Positions 24,314 through 32,681 of a stretch of 35,775 nt of DNA are shown here, piece by piece. The notes below the pieces were generated by a model. The model did not search any database, was not told where the DNA came from, and saw nothing but the letters and a program-made list of their open reading frames with translations. Positions within the stretch are counted from its first letter, which is position 1; each line of letters opens with the position of its first letter. Location: positions 1 through 35,775 of the forward strand of contig CAIYDQ010000350.1 in the NCBI GenBank assembly GCA_903925075.1. The letters are read 5' to 3'. Both the position numbers and the translations under genes were made by a program. This DNA is from an uncultured Geobacter sp. GTDB lineage: Bacteria > Desulfobacterota > Desulfuromonadia > Geobacterales > Geobacteraceae.

Positions 24314-27300
24314 GTGGGCGACAACAAGGTTAATATCGAATTTATTGGCGATGCTCAAAATTTCAAGGCGGCAGCTGCCGATACCGAGCGCGCTGCCGTA
24401 GAGTCGGCCAAGCGTGTAACTCAGTCCACGGCCGATACGGCATCAGGCATGGCGGTGACCTGGAGGCAGTTTACCTCCGAGCGGATGACGGAATACAGAG
24501 ATCTCGAAGGTAGCCATGCCGCAGCGATGAAGCGAATGTCGGCGGAGTGGGCGGCTTACAAGGCGTCCGGCAGTCAAGCGGCAAGCGCTACACAGGGCGC
24601 CGTGGACGGTCTGTCCAGCTCGTTGGTTAGTTCGGCGGTGGCGGCGGGAACGGCAGCTAATGGACTCGGCTCGATTAAAGACGGGCTGGCGTCGATCTCG
24701 GAGGCATCCACTGTTATGTCCGGCGCCGTCTCGGCGGCCCTGGGCGTTCTTGCCACTCTCGGCATAGGCTTTTCGCTAGCGGGAGTAGTACACGAGATCA
24801 CCGACAGCATTGAGGTTATCGACAAATTTAACCTTTCCGTCATCCAGATGAGCGCGATCCTGACGTCGTTGCAGATCGCCAACGGGACCGGATCAGGCAA
24901 CATTGCAGAGACCTACCGCGAAACTCGCGACTATGCCATCCAGACAAACGAGGCACTCCTTAAGATCGAGCCGTCCACCTCTATGAGCATTCAAGGGCTG
25001 CAGAGGATCAATCTGGAGCTGGCGAAGGCCGGGGTCGCTATCGACACGAACAACTCCGCGCAGGTGGAGGGCTTCAAAAATCTGGCCAATGCCGCCGCCG
25101 TGTTCTCCCAGGGTGGCCAAAACGAGGTAATGCTGCAGTCGGAGATCATGCTGCTGATGCAGGGGCAGGCGAGTGCGCACTCGCGTCTCGGCAGCGCGAT
25201 CAGTGCCATGGTTGGCGGCGATCTGAAGACATGGGTGGAGCAGCACAAACAGGCGGGCGACTTCTTGGAGCAGATGAACAAGGTGCTCGCCGGGTTCGGC
25301 CCTGCGTCCAAGGATATCGCCGGCACCTGGTCGGCGGTTAAGACTTCGTTCGAGACCACCGTGACTATCATTCAGCGCGGCGCAATGCAAGAGGCGTTCT
25401 CGGATGTGGTCGAGCTGACCAAGGAGATCAACGAATACCTGAAGTCGCATGCGGACATTATCAAGAACGACGTGCAGATCGCGTGGCAGGGCGTTCGTTT
25501 GGCTGTTCAGGGAATGGGCGCGGCCCTCAACGTTTTGGGGACGGTGGTGCAATCGTCAATTCTTCCCTTGTTCGACGATCTGTTGACGTTGGTGCGCGGC
25601 ACGGGTGAAACATTGGCGTACATTGTTGGGGTGGTGGCGCAGTCTCCGGGTGTGTTCACGGCCTTGGCGGTGGCGGTGGCTTCTTTTGCGGTACCTGCGA
25701 TTGCGGCACTTTCTGTAGCATTTGAAGGTTTAACTACAGCAATTGCAGCAAGTATGGCCACCAATCCTGTAGGTTGGGCTGTGCTTGTAGGGTCTAGTAC
25801 ATATCTCGCCGGGAAGGCCGCCGTAACTGCTCTCGACGAGATCATCCACAAATATGCTGACCTCAATCTGACCGGCGAAGCAGCCTATAAGGATGAGCTA
25901 AAGCGCGCAGCCGACGCCAACAAGGCTTATGACGACGTGAAACAGAAAGCGCTTTTTGCGTACAGAGAGGGCGGCAGGATGCCCGGCCCTACGATGCAGA
26001 AGGAGTTGGGCATTGTGAATGTGCCCGACACCAAGCAGAAGACGGAAGAAGAGCCAGATGACGGCAAGTTCGCCAAACAGGTAAAAGCCTCCCATGACGC
26101 ATATGCCGGCTACGTAAAGGCATTTTACGAAGAGCAGGCGGCTTTGGTGAAGGCTGCCAACGCGCAGCAGGAGGAGCTAAACAAAGAGTCATACGACAAG
26201 GGGCTTACCGACCTGCAGACCTACTTGGCCGCCAAGCACAAGCTGAACGAGGAGGCGCTACAGGCCGAAATCGATGCCAAGCTGAAAGAATTGTCCACCG
26301 CCGGCGGGCTCTATGAAAACGCTTTAGCTGCTTACAAGAAAGACCCATCCGCCGATGGCGTGTCGGCAAATGTCTGGAAAGCCGGCGGAGGAGTTCTGGA
26401 GGCGATCAAGGCCGTTACTGAAGCCCAGAGCAAGCTAGATCTGGCTAAAAAAACCGGAGCTGCCGAAACCAACACTCAGACCGTCGATCAGTTGCGCGGA
26501 TATCAGGAGATCCAGGCTCAATATCTTGAAATGCAGGGACAGTTTAGTGCAGCAGCACTGATCCGGAAAGACTTGGATGAGAGTAGTGTACGTCGCCAGG
26601 CGCTGATCACGGAGGCAATGAGGGGGACTGCCGGCGCTGAGGCCGCCTACTGGGCACAAGAAGCTCTTGACCAGCAAAAGTCGGATGCCGCTCTTTATAA
26701 CCAGGTGCGAGGATATAAAGAGCTTCAGGCACAGATGCTTGACATGCAGGGTGATTACGCTGCGGCCGCGCTGATCCGGAAGACTTTGGACGAGAACAGT
26801 CTTGCTTACCAACAACTGATTGCCAACGCCATGGCCGGAAATTCTGACGCAGAGGCGGCCTACTGGGCTCAAGATACTCTTAATCAGCAAAAATCGAACG
26901 ATGCCGTGAAGAAGACGGCCGCTGAGCGCGCCTCTATCGCCATCGCCGAGATCAATAACCAGCTAACACTGATCGACACCGCCGAGAAATTTTACCAAAT
27001 CACGACATCTGCAGCGGTACAACAGCGCATCGTGTTGTTACAGCAGGAACTACTGGCACAGAAAGCCATTTACGATTCCATTCAAGGGAACGAGCCGGCT
27101 GCGGTCATGGCGAGGGTGCAGGTTCAGGCCGCGATCGACCGCATCAACGAGAAGCTGCTCGTGCAGCAGAAAATTTTGAGCGACCGGACGGCGATCGGCG
27201 GTGCCATCAGTGCGCTGAAGGACTACGCCAATATGGCAAACAACCTTGGAGCACAGGTCAACGGAGCGGTCACCGACATGTTCAAGGGCATGGAGGGTGC

Positions 27301-27832
27301 CTTGACCGACTTTGTCACGAAGGGTAAGTTAGATTTTAAGAGCTTCGCCAACTCCATCATTTCCGATCTGGCGCGCATCGCGATTCAGCGGAGCGTTACC
27401 GGGCCGATCGCTACCGGCGTCGGCGGGTTTCTTAAGGAGATGTTTACCCCCACAGCTCCTGGCGCGGGCGCGGGCGCAGGCGCAGGCGCAACGGGCGCGG
27501 GCGATATCATGGCCGGAATAACTTTTACCGCTGCTACCGGCTTTGACGTGCCTCGCGGGGTCAATCCGCTGACCCAGCTGCACGAGGAAGAGATGGTGCT
27601 GCCTGCTCAGTACGCCGATGTCATCCGTAAGATGGCTGTGGGCGGCGGGGCTTCTGCCAACTCAAGCCCCAATGTTCAGGTGAACGTCATTAATCCTCCT
27701 GGTTACCAAGTTGAAGTACAGAGCCAACAGTCCCGTGTCGATGTTGATCAGATGATTATTGATGTTGTCCTTAGAAAATTGAAGGCAGATCCTGGTACTA
27801 GGGCAGCATTTGCTAGTGGGGGGAATTTCTAG
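24314..27832 (+). CDS. Tail tape-measure protein (lambda type)
   Basis: A 1,172-residue protein that would set tail length in a siphovirus-like virion. The start is GTG 24314. The N-terminus (KVNIEFIGDAQNFKAAAADT) and two hydrophobic stretches at about 135-165 and 435-490 fit the family. A coiled-coil middle carries a 71-residue tandem repeat. The C-terminal segment FKGMEGALTDFVTKGKLDFK, then FANSIISDLARIAIQRS, is the conserved lambda-family tape-measure motif. A GAGAGAG stretch lies near residue 1055. A long tape measure implies a long tail, yet no other tail gene is present. Confidence 0.88.
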   Translation: MGDNKVNIEFIGDAQNFKAAAADTERAAVESAKRVTQSTADTASGMAVTWRQFTSERMTEYRDLEGSHAAAMKRMSAEWAAYKASGSQAASATQGAVDGLSSSLVSSAVAAGTAANGLGSIKDGLASISEASTVMSGAVSAALGVLATLGIGFSLAGVVHEITDSIEVIDKFNLSVIQMSAILTSLQIANGTGSGNIAETYRETRDYAIQTNEALLKIEPSTSMSIQGLQRINLELAKAGVAIDTNNSAQVEGFKNLANAAAVFSQGGQNEVMLQSEIMLLMQGQASAHSRLGSAISAMVGGDLKTWVEQHKQAGDFLEQMNKVLAGFGPASKDIAGTWSAVKTSFETTVTIIQRGAMQEAFSDVVELTKEINEYLKSHADIIKNDVQIAWQGVRLAVQGMGAALNVLGTVVQSSILPLFDDLLTLVRGTGETLAYIVGVVAQSPGVFTALAVAVASFAVPAIAALSVAFEGLTTAIAASMATNPVGWAVLVGSSTYLAGKAAVTALDEIIHKYADLNLTGEAAYKDELKRAADANKAYDDVKQKALFAYREGGRMPGPTMQKELGIVNVPDTKQKTEEEPDDGKFAKQVKASHDAYAGYVKAFYEEQAALVKAANAQQEELNKESYDKGLTDLQTYLAAKHKLNEEALQAEIDAKLKELSTAGGLYENALAAYKKDPSADGVSANVWKAGGGVLEAIKAVTEAQSKLDLAKKTGAAETNTQTVDQLRGYQEIQAQYLEMQGQFSAAALIRKDLDESSVRRQALITEAMRGTAGAEAAYWAQEALDQQKSDAALYNQVRGYKELQAQMLDMQGDYAAAALIRKTLDENSLAYQQLIANAMAGNSDAEAAYWAQDTLNQQKSNDAVKKTAAERASIAIAEINNQLTLIDTAEKFYQITTSAAVQQRIVLLQQELLAQKAIYDSIQGNEPAAVMARVQVQAAIDRINEKLLVQQKILSDRTAIGGAISALKDYANMANNLGAQVNGAVTDMFKGMEGALTDFVTKGKLDFKSFANSIISDLARIAIQRSVTGPIATGVGGFLKEMFTPTAPGAGAGAGAGATGAGDIMAGITFTAATGFDVPRGVNPLTQLHEEEMVLPAQYADVIRKMAVGGGASANSSPNVQVNVINPPGYQVEVQSQQSRVDVDQMIIDVVLRKLKADPGTRAAFASGGNF
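26486..26911 (+). repeat. 71-residue tandem repeat inside the tape measure
   Basis: Two units share RGYQEIQAQYLEMQG / RGYKELQAQMLDMQG, AAALIRK, LDE and AEAAYWAQ. Equivalent codons are 213 bp apart. The repeat probably adds length to the coiled coil. Confidence 0.85.
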
Positions 27833-27886
27833 GGCTGGAATGACGCTAATATGGAACAGCATCGGCAAGAAAGGAGAACTGTTAAC

Positions 27887-28213
27887 ATGTCAAAGATATT
27901 GGAGTTTAGGGGGAAAGATAAGCAAGATTTTGACTATCAGGTAGTAGCTGAGGTAATACCCGGATTTGCTTTTTTTGGGGAAAAATTACAAGCACTATTA
28001 GTAAGTGAAGTAACAAGGGTGCTGAGTCCGTTTGCAGATTTTTGGTTGCCGGATCTAAGAGGTATTGATTTAACAGCAAGTCAGATAGAGGTGATAAATC
28101 GTAAAAATGTTGAAGCTTATGGGAAACATGCAGAGAAGACGAGAGATATGATGACGGAACTGCTTAGATATCGTTGTGCTGAGATAATTGCCAAAGAAGC
28201 ATTTGAAGAATAA
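27887..28213 (+). CDS. Hypothetical protein at the prophage right end
   Basis: A 108-residue protein, MSKILEFRGKDKQDFDYQVV with a C-terminal helical AEKTRDMMTELLRYRCAEII. GGAG lies about eight bases before the ATG at 27887. It is visibly richer in A and T than its neighbours, suggesting cargo acquired separately. No family is recognised. It ends about 90 bp from the element terminus. Confidence 0.6.
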   Translation: MSKILEFRGKDKQDFDYQVVAEVIPGFAFFGEKLQALLVSEVTRVLSPFADFWLPDLRGIDLTASQIEVINRKNVEAYGKHAEKTRDMMTELLRYRCAEIIAKEAFEE

Positions 28214-28263
28214 GGGGTGCGGCCAATAGTTTCTTGATCCTGTCAAGAGGTTTGGCGCGGTCA

Positions 28264-28304
28264 TTTATCCCGCTTTTCGCTAAATTTTATCCCGCCGCGC
28301 TTGT
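28264..28304 (-). repeat. Right terminal inverted repeat and probable transposase sites
   Basis: Reading inward on the minus strand, the end is ACAAGCGCGGCGGGATAAA (28304-28286). A second copy of GCGGGATAAA (28273-28264) lies 22 bp further in. The spaced repeats look like multiple transposase-binding sites, as at Mu ends. Confidence 0.75.
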
Positions 28305-28307
28305 ATG
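28305..28307. repeat. Target-site duplication, right copy (ATG)
   Basis: ATG abuts the right end of the element and matches 13285-13287. The rejoined host sequence reads CAC ATG CTG on the minus strand, in frame. Confidence 0.65.
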
Positions 28308-29167
28308 TGCAGGATGGTCGGGACGCAATGCGAGAAGGTGACGCCCTCTTTTTCCCTCAGATCCAGCAAGGTTTCCGGGAGGTAGCGCCCCGGATAGACC
28401 TGCTTGACGCCGAGCATGGTCGCCACGAAGGGCAATCCCCAGGCATGGACATGGAACATGGGGGTCATCGGCATGTAAACGTCGTCGCGCCGGAAGCTGC
28501 CGTGAGCCGTGACCGAGCTGAACACCGACAGCACGCTCAAGGTGTGGAGCACAAGCTGGCGATGGCTGAAGTAAACCCCTTTTGGCATGCCGGTAGTCCC
28601 GGTGGTGTAAAAGGTCGTCGCCCTGGTGTTCTCGTCGAAATCGGCGAACTGAAAATCGGGAGAGGCGGCGGCCAGCAGTTGTTCGTACTCCCCGCAGGAG
28701 GCAACCGTGCTGCTTCGGGGGGCGCCGTCGTCGGAAATGACGATGTAATCGCGCACCGTGCCGATCCTCCCCCTGATTTGTTCCAGGATGGGGAGGAATT
28801 CGCTGTTGAACAACAACACGTCGTCCTCGGCGTGGTCGATGGTGTAGAGAATCTGTTCGGGCGAGAGCCGGACGTTGATGGTGTGCAGCACCGCCCCGAT
28901 CATCGGCACCGCGAAGAACAGTTCCAGATAGCGATGGCTATCCCAATCCATCACCGCGACCGTTTGCCCCGCGGTCACCCCGAGATCGGTCAGCAGATTT
29001 GCCAGGCGCCCCACCCGCTCCCGCAGTTGTCGATATGTGCCCCGGTAGAGATCGCGGTAGACGATCTCCTGTTCCGGGTTATCGACCATAGGGAAAAGCA
29101 GCAGGTTTTTGACGAGCAGTTGGTAGTCGTAGGCGGAAGGAGTGCGCGGTATCAGCGTGTCGGTCAT
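28305..29167 (-). pseudogene. Acyl-CoA synthetase, 5' fragment (gene split by prophage)
   Basis: The N-terminal 287 residues of an AMP-forming fatty-acyl-CoA synthetase. The ATP-binding loop YTTGTTGMPKG is at residues 187-197 and MFHVHAWGLP at about 238-246. The frame then runs into the prophage and ends after eight foreign residues (IQARRDKI). The missing C-terminal half, with the hinge and adenylate-binding motifs, is at 12501-13287. The native promoter should lie at 29168-29430. The fragment may be transcribed but cannot form an active enzyme. Confidence 0.93.
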
Positions 29168-29430
29168 GCAATAGCCTCCGGTGTCTCAGTTTCATCAGTT
29201 TCAAGTGCAGCGGGTAATGTGTCACAGGTTCAGTTTTACGGTCAACAGTAGATTTGCTTCTTTGGCGGGTTTGGCGGGAATTCTTCTCTTGAAGAGCCTT
29301 TAGTGGTACCACTCCAGTGCCGAGCTTAAGTTAGCGGCAGGAACTCCCCCCCCCCGCTGGAGCCCTGCTGGAGGGGGAGGGTTAGGGAGGGGGAAAGCAT
29401 TGCAAGAAACTGGAAACTGCCCCTCATTGT
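29168..29430. other. Intergenic region with a GC-rich hairpin repeat
   Basis: It presumably includes the native promoter of the split synthetase. At 29340-29395 a run of ten Cs and GGAGGGGGAGGGTTAGGGAG form opposing C-rich and G-rich arms. A motif CTTAAGCTCGG-type segment (minus strand, about 29318-29335) resembles TTTAAGTTGAGCTCGG at 30391-30406, so the two may belong to one repeat family. Confidence 0.5.
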
Positions 29431-29940
29431 TTAGTAACTGCTCCTCATGTCCCTTCTGGGATCGTCTTCGCGGTTGATATAGACGATATCGAAAGGACCC
29501 TCGCCGTGGATTTCCACGACCGTTGGCACCCGCGTAAAGGCGAAATGAGGCGACTTGGCCGGCAGGTAATGAAAACCGCCAACCGTCAGGGCATGGACCG
29601 AATTTCGATCGAATCGCTCGCCGCTCCCCAGATACAAGGCGCCGGATATGATCGTCAACGTTTCCGCTTTGGAGTGAAAGTGCGGCGGGATCGTGTAGTC
29701 GCCAGTCGTCATGAGTCTCAGGACGAACGGCCCAGGTTTACCGGGATCGCCAAGCAGTACGCTCATCTTCACCCCTTTCGGCAGTGACGGCGGAGCATTT
29801 TCCCATTGCAGTTCATCCTGGTTCACGAATATCGCCGTGTGCATCCTGTCCGTCGCCAGCATTGCAGTGGACGCCGAAGATGCAATCAAGGTAACCGTCG
29901 TTAAAGAAATAAGCATGATCAGTGTTTTTGAGATCTTCAT
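29431..29940 (-). CDS. Periplasmic cupin-domain protein
   Basis: A 169-residue secreted protein. A signal peptide (KISKTLIMLISLTTVTLIAS) is followed by a cupin barrel with metal-ligand positions PPHFHSKAETLTI (H87, H89, E93) and H132 in KSPHFAF. GAGGAG precedes the ATG at 29940; the frame is open further upstream without support. Cupins of this kind bind a metal and may be enzymes or sensors; its substrate is unknown. Confidence 0.82.
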   Translation of the reverse strand: MKISKTLIMLISLTTVTLIASSASTAMLATDRMHTAIFVNQDELQWENAPPSLPKGVKMSVLLGDPGKPGPFVLRLMTTGDYTIPPHFHSKAETLTIISGALYLGSGERFDRNSVHALTVGGFHYLPAKSPHFAFTRVPTVVEIHGEGPFDIVYINREDDPRRDMRSSY

Positions 29941-30122
29941 CGTCGTCTCCTCTAAAGGAACCTTAACGGCTCCCTTTCCCAACCATTCATTTGCACATTC
30001 TAACCCCCACCATCCCCGGACACAACAGAAAAACCTTCCATCGTTAGCCCAAATATCTTTTGACAAGCAGGGGATTCTTACCTACTACTATTCAGTGGGA
30101 AAACCTATCGGAGGCAAAGACT

Positions 30123-30401
30123 ATGACATCAACGGTTACTTCAAAGGGGCAGGTCACCATCCCCAAGGATATCCGCGATCGACTGCACATCAGGTCCAAC
30201 GATAGGGTCGATTTCGTGATCGATGGGAACAGAATTCTGCTAATACCGGTCAAGACGTTGCTTGATCTTCGCGGCGCCGTCAAGCCTCAAGGCAAAGGGG
30301 ATTTCGTTGTGGAGCGCAGTCGGGCCAAAGCGTCCGTCGCTAAGAGAAGCGTCACCCTTCCCCCAGCCTCCTCCCGCAAGGGGGCACCGCCTTTAAGTTG
30401 A
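30123..30401 (+). CDS. AbrB/MazE-type DNA-binding protein (solitary antitoxin-like)
   Basis: A 92-residue protein with a clear swapped-hairpin AbrB domain in the first 45 residues: TSTVTSKGQVTIPKDIRDRL and RVDFVIDGNRILLIPV. It ends KRSVTLPPASSRKGAPPLS, which is encoded by a GC-rich intergenic repeat rather than the usual acidic antitoxin tail. GGAGG precedes the ATG. No PIN or MazF-type toxin gene follows; the next gene is convergent. It is probably the remnant of a toxin-antitoxin pair or a stand-alone regulator. Confidence 0.8.
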   Translation: MTSTVTSKGQVTIPKDIRDRLHIRSNDRVDFVIDGNRILLIPVKTLLDLRGAVKPQGKGDFVVERSRAKASVAKRSVTLPPASSRKGAPPLS

Positions 30402-30547
30402 GCTCGGCCCTGGTATTTCTCCCCCTCCCTCCTTCGCCAAGGCTTCGGCGGACGAGCCCTTTATGGGAGGGGGCCGGGGGAAGGGAGAGCTTGAACGAGC
30501 TTTCCACCTTCTCCCATCAAGGAAGAGGGAGCTTTTTCTCCGCATCT
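30402..30547. repeat. GC-rich palindromic repeat between convergent genes
   Basis: CCCCCTCCC (30421-30429) and GGGAGGGGG (30465-30473) are perfect inverted arms enclosing a smaller CGCC...GGCG palindrome. The repeat family appears to continue upstream into the end of the AbrB-type gene. It may act as a bidirectional terminator. Confidence 0.6.
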
Positions 30548-32413
30548 TCAGCAATCGCAGCCGCTCCCCCAGATCCGGCTGTCCTTCGGCAAGACCATCT
30601 GCAGGGCGGCATGGCAGCCGCAATCCTTGTGGATCATGGTCGATGCTGCAGTCGATGCAGCCGCATTGTGGTAGCCGCCATTTTCCGCGACCGGAGACCA
30701 ATCGGGGCTTACCGGCAGAGGCGGCGGCGCGAGATTGCCGAAATCGCTCGCCCCGTAGACGATCTTGCCGCCAACCATGGTGAGCACCGATTCTATCGCC
30801 CTGATTTCCTCTTCCGCAACGGTAAGGTAATCGGCGGATAGCACCGCCAGGTCGGCAAGTTGTCCCGGAACCAGCCGGCCTTTCTTCTCATCTTCTCCGG
30901 AAAACCAACTGCTCCCGACCGTGTACAATCGGAGCGCGGCCAGCCGGTCGAGACGGTTGGCCTCCGGGTAGAGCAGCATTTTTCCCACGGTGCGGCCGGC
31001 AACGAGCCAGTACAAGGAAACCCACGGATTGTAACTGGCAACTCGCGTCGCATCGGTGCCGGCGCCGACCGGGATCCCCATCTCCAGCATTCTCCTGAAG
31101 GGCGGAGAGTTCTCCGCCGCCTCCCTGCCGTATCGTTCCCGGAAATACTCGCCTTGAAAGGCCATGCGGTCCTGGATGGCGATGCCGCCTCCCAGCGCCT
31201 TTACCCGTTCCAAGTTCCGCTGCGTGATGGTTTCCGCATGATCGAAAAACCAGCGCAGCCCGTTGAACGGAACCTCGCGGTTCACCCCTTCAAAAACATC
31301 GAGGAACCTGGAGATGGACTCGTCGTAGGTAGCGTGGAGCCGGAACGGCCAGTGGTGCTCCGCCAGCAGCCGGATGACTCGGGATAACTCCCGTTCCATC
31401 GGCTGCGGCAGTTCCGGCCGCGGTTCAAGGAAATCCTCGAAATCCGCCGCTGAAAACACCAGCATCTCGCCGGCCCCGTTCAGCCGGTAGAAATCGTCCC
31501 CTTGCCCGGGCGAAGCCAGCTTCACCCAATTGGCGAAATCCTCGAATTCACCTTTCGGGCGCTGAGTGAACAGGTTGTAGGCGATGCGCAGGGTCAGATC
31601 CCCGCTGGCCGCCAGTTTCTCGACCACCCGGTAATCGTCCGGATAATTTTGGAAACCGCCCCCGGCGTCAATGGCGCTGGTGAGCCCCAGCCGGTTCAAC
31701 TCGCGCATGAAGTGGCGGCTGGAGTTCACCTGGTCCTCGAAGGAGAGCTTTGGACCCTTGGCGAGGCTGGCATAGAGGATGGCCGCGTTGGGCCGGGCAA
31801 TCAGCAGGCCGGTCGGGTTGCCCTGCTTGTCGCGTTGAATTTCTCCGGCGGGAGGGCTGGGCGTCGACCGGTCGTACCCCAGGGCGCGCAAAGCCGCGGC
31901 GTTGAGGATGGCCCGGTCGTACAGATGCAGCACGAATACCGGGGTATCGGGCGCCGCGCGGTTGATCTCTTCCAAAGTCGGCATGCGGCGCTCGGCGAAT
32001 TGGAACTCGGTCCAACCGCCGATGACACGCACCCACTGGGGCGCGGGCGTGCGCCGCGCCTGTTCCCGCAACATCTGCAGCGCCTGCGCCAAAGAGCGGA
32101 CGCCGTCCCAGCGCAGTTCCATGTTGTAATTGAGACCGCCCCGGATTACGTGGATGTGGGAATCGTTAAGCCCCGGAATCACCCGGCGACCTTTGAGGTC
32201 GATCCTTTTGCTGGCGTCGTCGGCGCTGTCGAGCAGTTCCGCGCCGCCTATGGCCGTTATGCGTCCGTCGGATATAGCGACTGCGGAGACCTGCGGGTCG
32301 CCTTGTTCCAGCGTGGTGACCGCTCCATTGTAAAGAATCACTTCAGGTGCTTTTTTTACTTGGTTCAGTGCGCTAATAGCGCTGGAGTCAAGAATCGCTT
32401 CAGGTGCTTTCAT
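30548..32413 (-). CDS. YtcJ-like metal-dependent amidohydrolase
   Basis: A 621-residue amidohydrolase-superfamily enzyme, longer than the usual 540-560. Metal-binding IPGLNDSHIH (H86, H88), then LHATYDES and FFDHAET with further ligands, and the catalytic-Asp motif GAGTDATR are all visible, as is the C-terminal GQLADLAVLS of the small beta domain. The ATG at 32413 follows AAGGAG. Two oddities: the first 19 codons are a diverged copy of the next 19 (APEAIL / APEVIL, 57-bp offset), and the C-terminus carries a Cys-rich tail (HKDCGCHAAL, SGCDC). Substrate is unknown. Confidence 0.88.
   Translation of the reverse strand: MKAPEAILDSSAISALNQVKKAPEVILYNGAVTTLEQGDPQVSAVAISDGRITAIGGAELLDSADDASKRIDLKGRRVIPGLNDSHIHVIRGGLNYNMELRWDGVRSLAQALQMLREQARRTPAPQWVRVIGGWTEFQFAERRMPTLEEINRAAPDTPVFVLHLYDRAILNAAALRALGYDRSTPSPPAGEIQRDKQGNPTGLLIARPNAAILYASLAKGPKLSFEDQVNSSRHFMRELNRLGLTSAIDAGGGFQNYPDDYRVVEKLAASGDLTLRIAYNLFTQRPKGEFEDFANWVKLASPGQGDDFYRLNGAGEMLVFSAADFEDFLEPRPELPQPMERELSRVIRLLAEHHWPFRLHATYDESISRFLDVFEGVNREVPFNGLRWFFDHAETITQRNLERVKALGGGIAIQDRMAFQGEYFRERYGREAAENSPPFRRMLEMGIPVGAGTDATRVASYNPWVSLYWLVAGRTVGKMLLYPEANRLDRLAALRLYTVGSSWFSGEDEKKGRLVPGQLADLAVLSADYLTVAEEEIRAIESVLTMVGGKIVYGASDFGNLAPPPLPVSPDWSPVAENGGYHNAAASTAASTMIHKDCGCHAALQMVLPKDSRIWGSGCDC
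32334..32410. repeat. 57-bp diverged tandem duplication at the amidohydrolase start
   Basis: AGAATCACTTCAGGTGCTTT (32334-32353) and AGAATCGCTTCAGGTGCTTT (32391-32410) are exactly 57 bp apart and encode KAPEVIL and KAPEAIL. The intervening codons have drifted. Confidence 0.8.
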
Positions 32414-32570
32414 GGTTTGTCTCCTTGCGTGGCGGGTAGCCGCGGCTTGAAGATCTATGGATGCAGAAAAAGATTTTGCATGCAGAAAAGGGGCGTCGTC
32501 GGCGGCGCCCCTCCATGCTGTAAATGACAGCAATTTTGTAAATTTGTCAGCTAGCAACTCTCCCCATCTG

Positions 32571-32659
32571 TAGGTCGTGTTGAACGGCATTATCGTGAAA
32601 CGCGACATTGCCACCGTGGCACCGTTGCGACGTCGCGTTTCGTACCTCAACGCGACCTA
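32571..32659. repeat. Palindromic intergenic element
   Basis: TAGGTCGTGTTGA (32571-32583) pairs with TCAACGCGACCTA (32647-32659), and CGTGAAACGCGAC (32594-32606) pairs with GTCGCGTTTCG (32632-32642). At the tip is GCCACCGTGGC. The whole 89 bp can fold into one long interrupted hairpin. It looks like a dispersed REP/MITE-type element and lies between two same-strand genes. Confidence 0.8.
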
Positions 32660-32681
32660 CCGAAATAGGTGCTCCGAAGAG

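Larger units (their letters stand above)
13288..28304. mobile_element. Compact Mu-like transposable prophage, 15,017 bp
   Basis: The boundaries come from terminal inverted repeats starting ACAAG at both ends, a flanking ATG duplication and the exact restoration of the host gene. The gene order is Mu-like: CI-type repressor and accessory genes leftward; Cro/Ner-like protein, DDE transposase, MuB-like ATPase, small early genes, Mor activator, a strong terminator, then late-type genes rightward. Of the virion genes only the major capsid and a lambda-type tape measure are recognised. Terminase, portal, protease, head-tail joining, tail tube, baseplate, fibre and lysis genes are absent. All remaining frames are intact. 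It is either a deletion derivative or a satellite-like element. Confidence 0.9.

Noticed and set aside
13286-28306. Canonical TG...CA ends with a 5-bp target duplication
   Set aside because: The left flank can be read as TG-ACAAG, but the right end reads CTTGT-ATG rather than CTTGT-CA, and no 5-bp repeat flanks the element; only the 3-bp ATG restores the host gene.
30123-30547. Complete toxin-antitoxin module
   Set aside because: No toxin-sized frame follows the AbrB-type gene before the convergent amidohydrolase.
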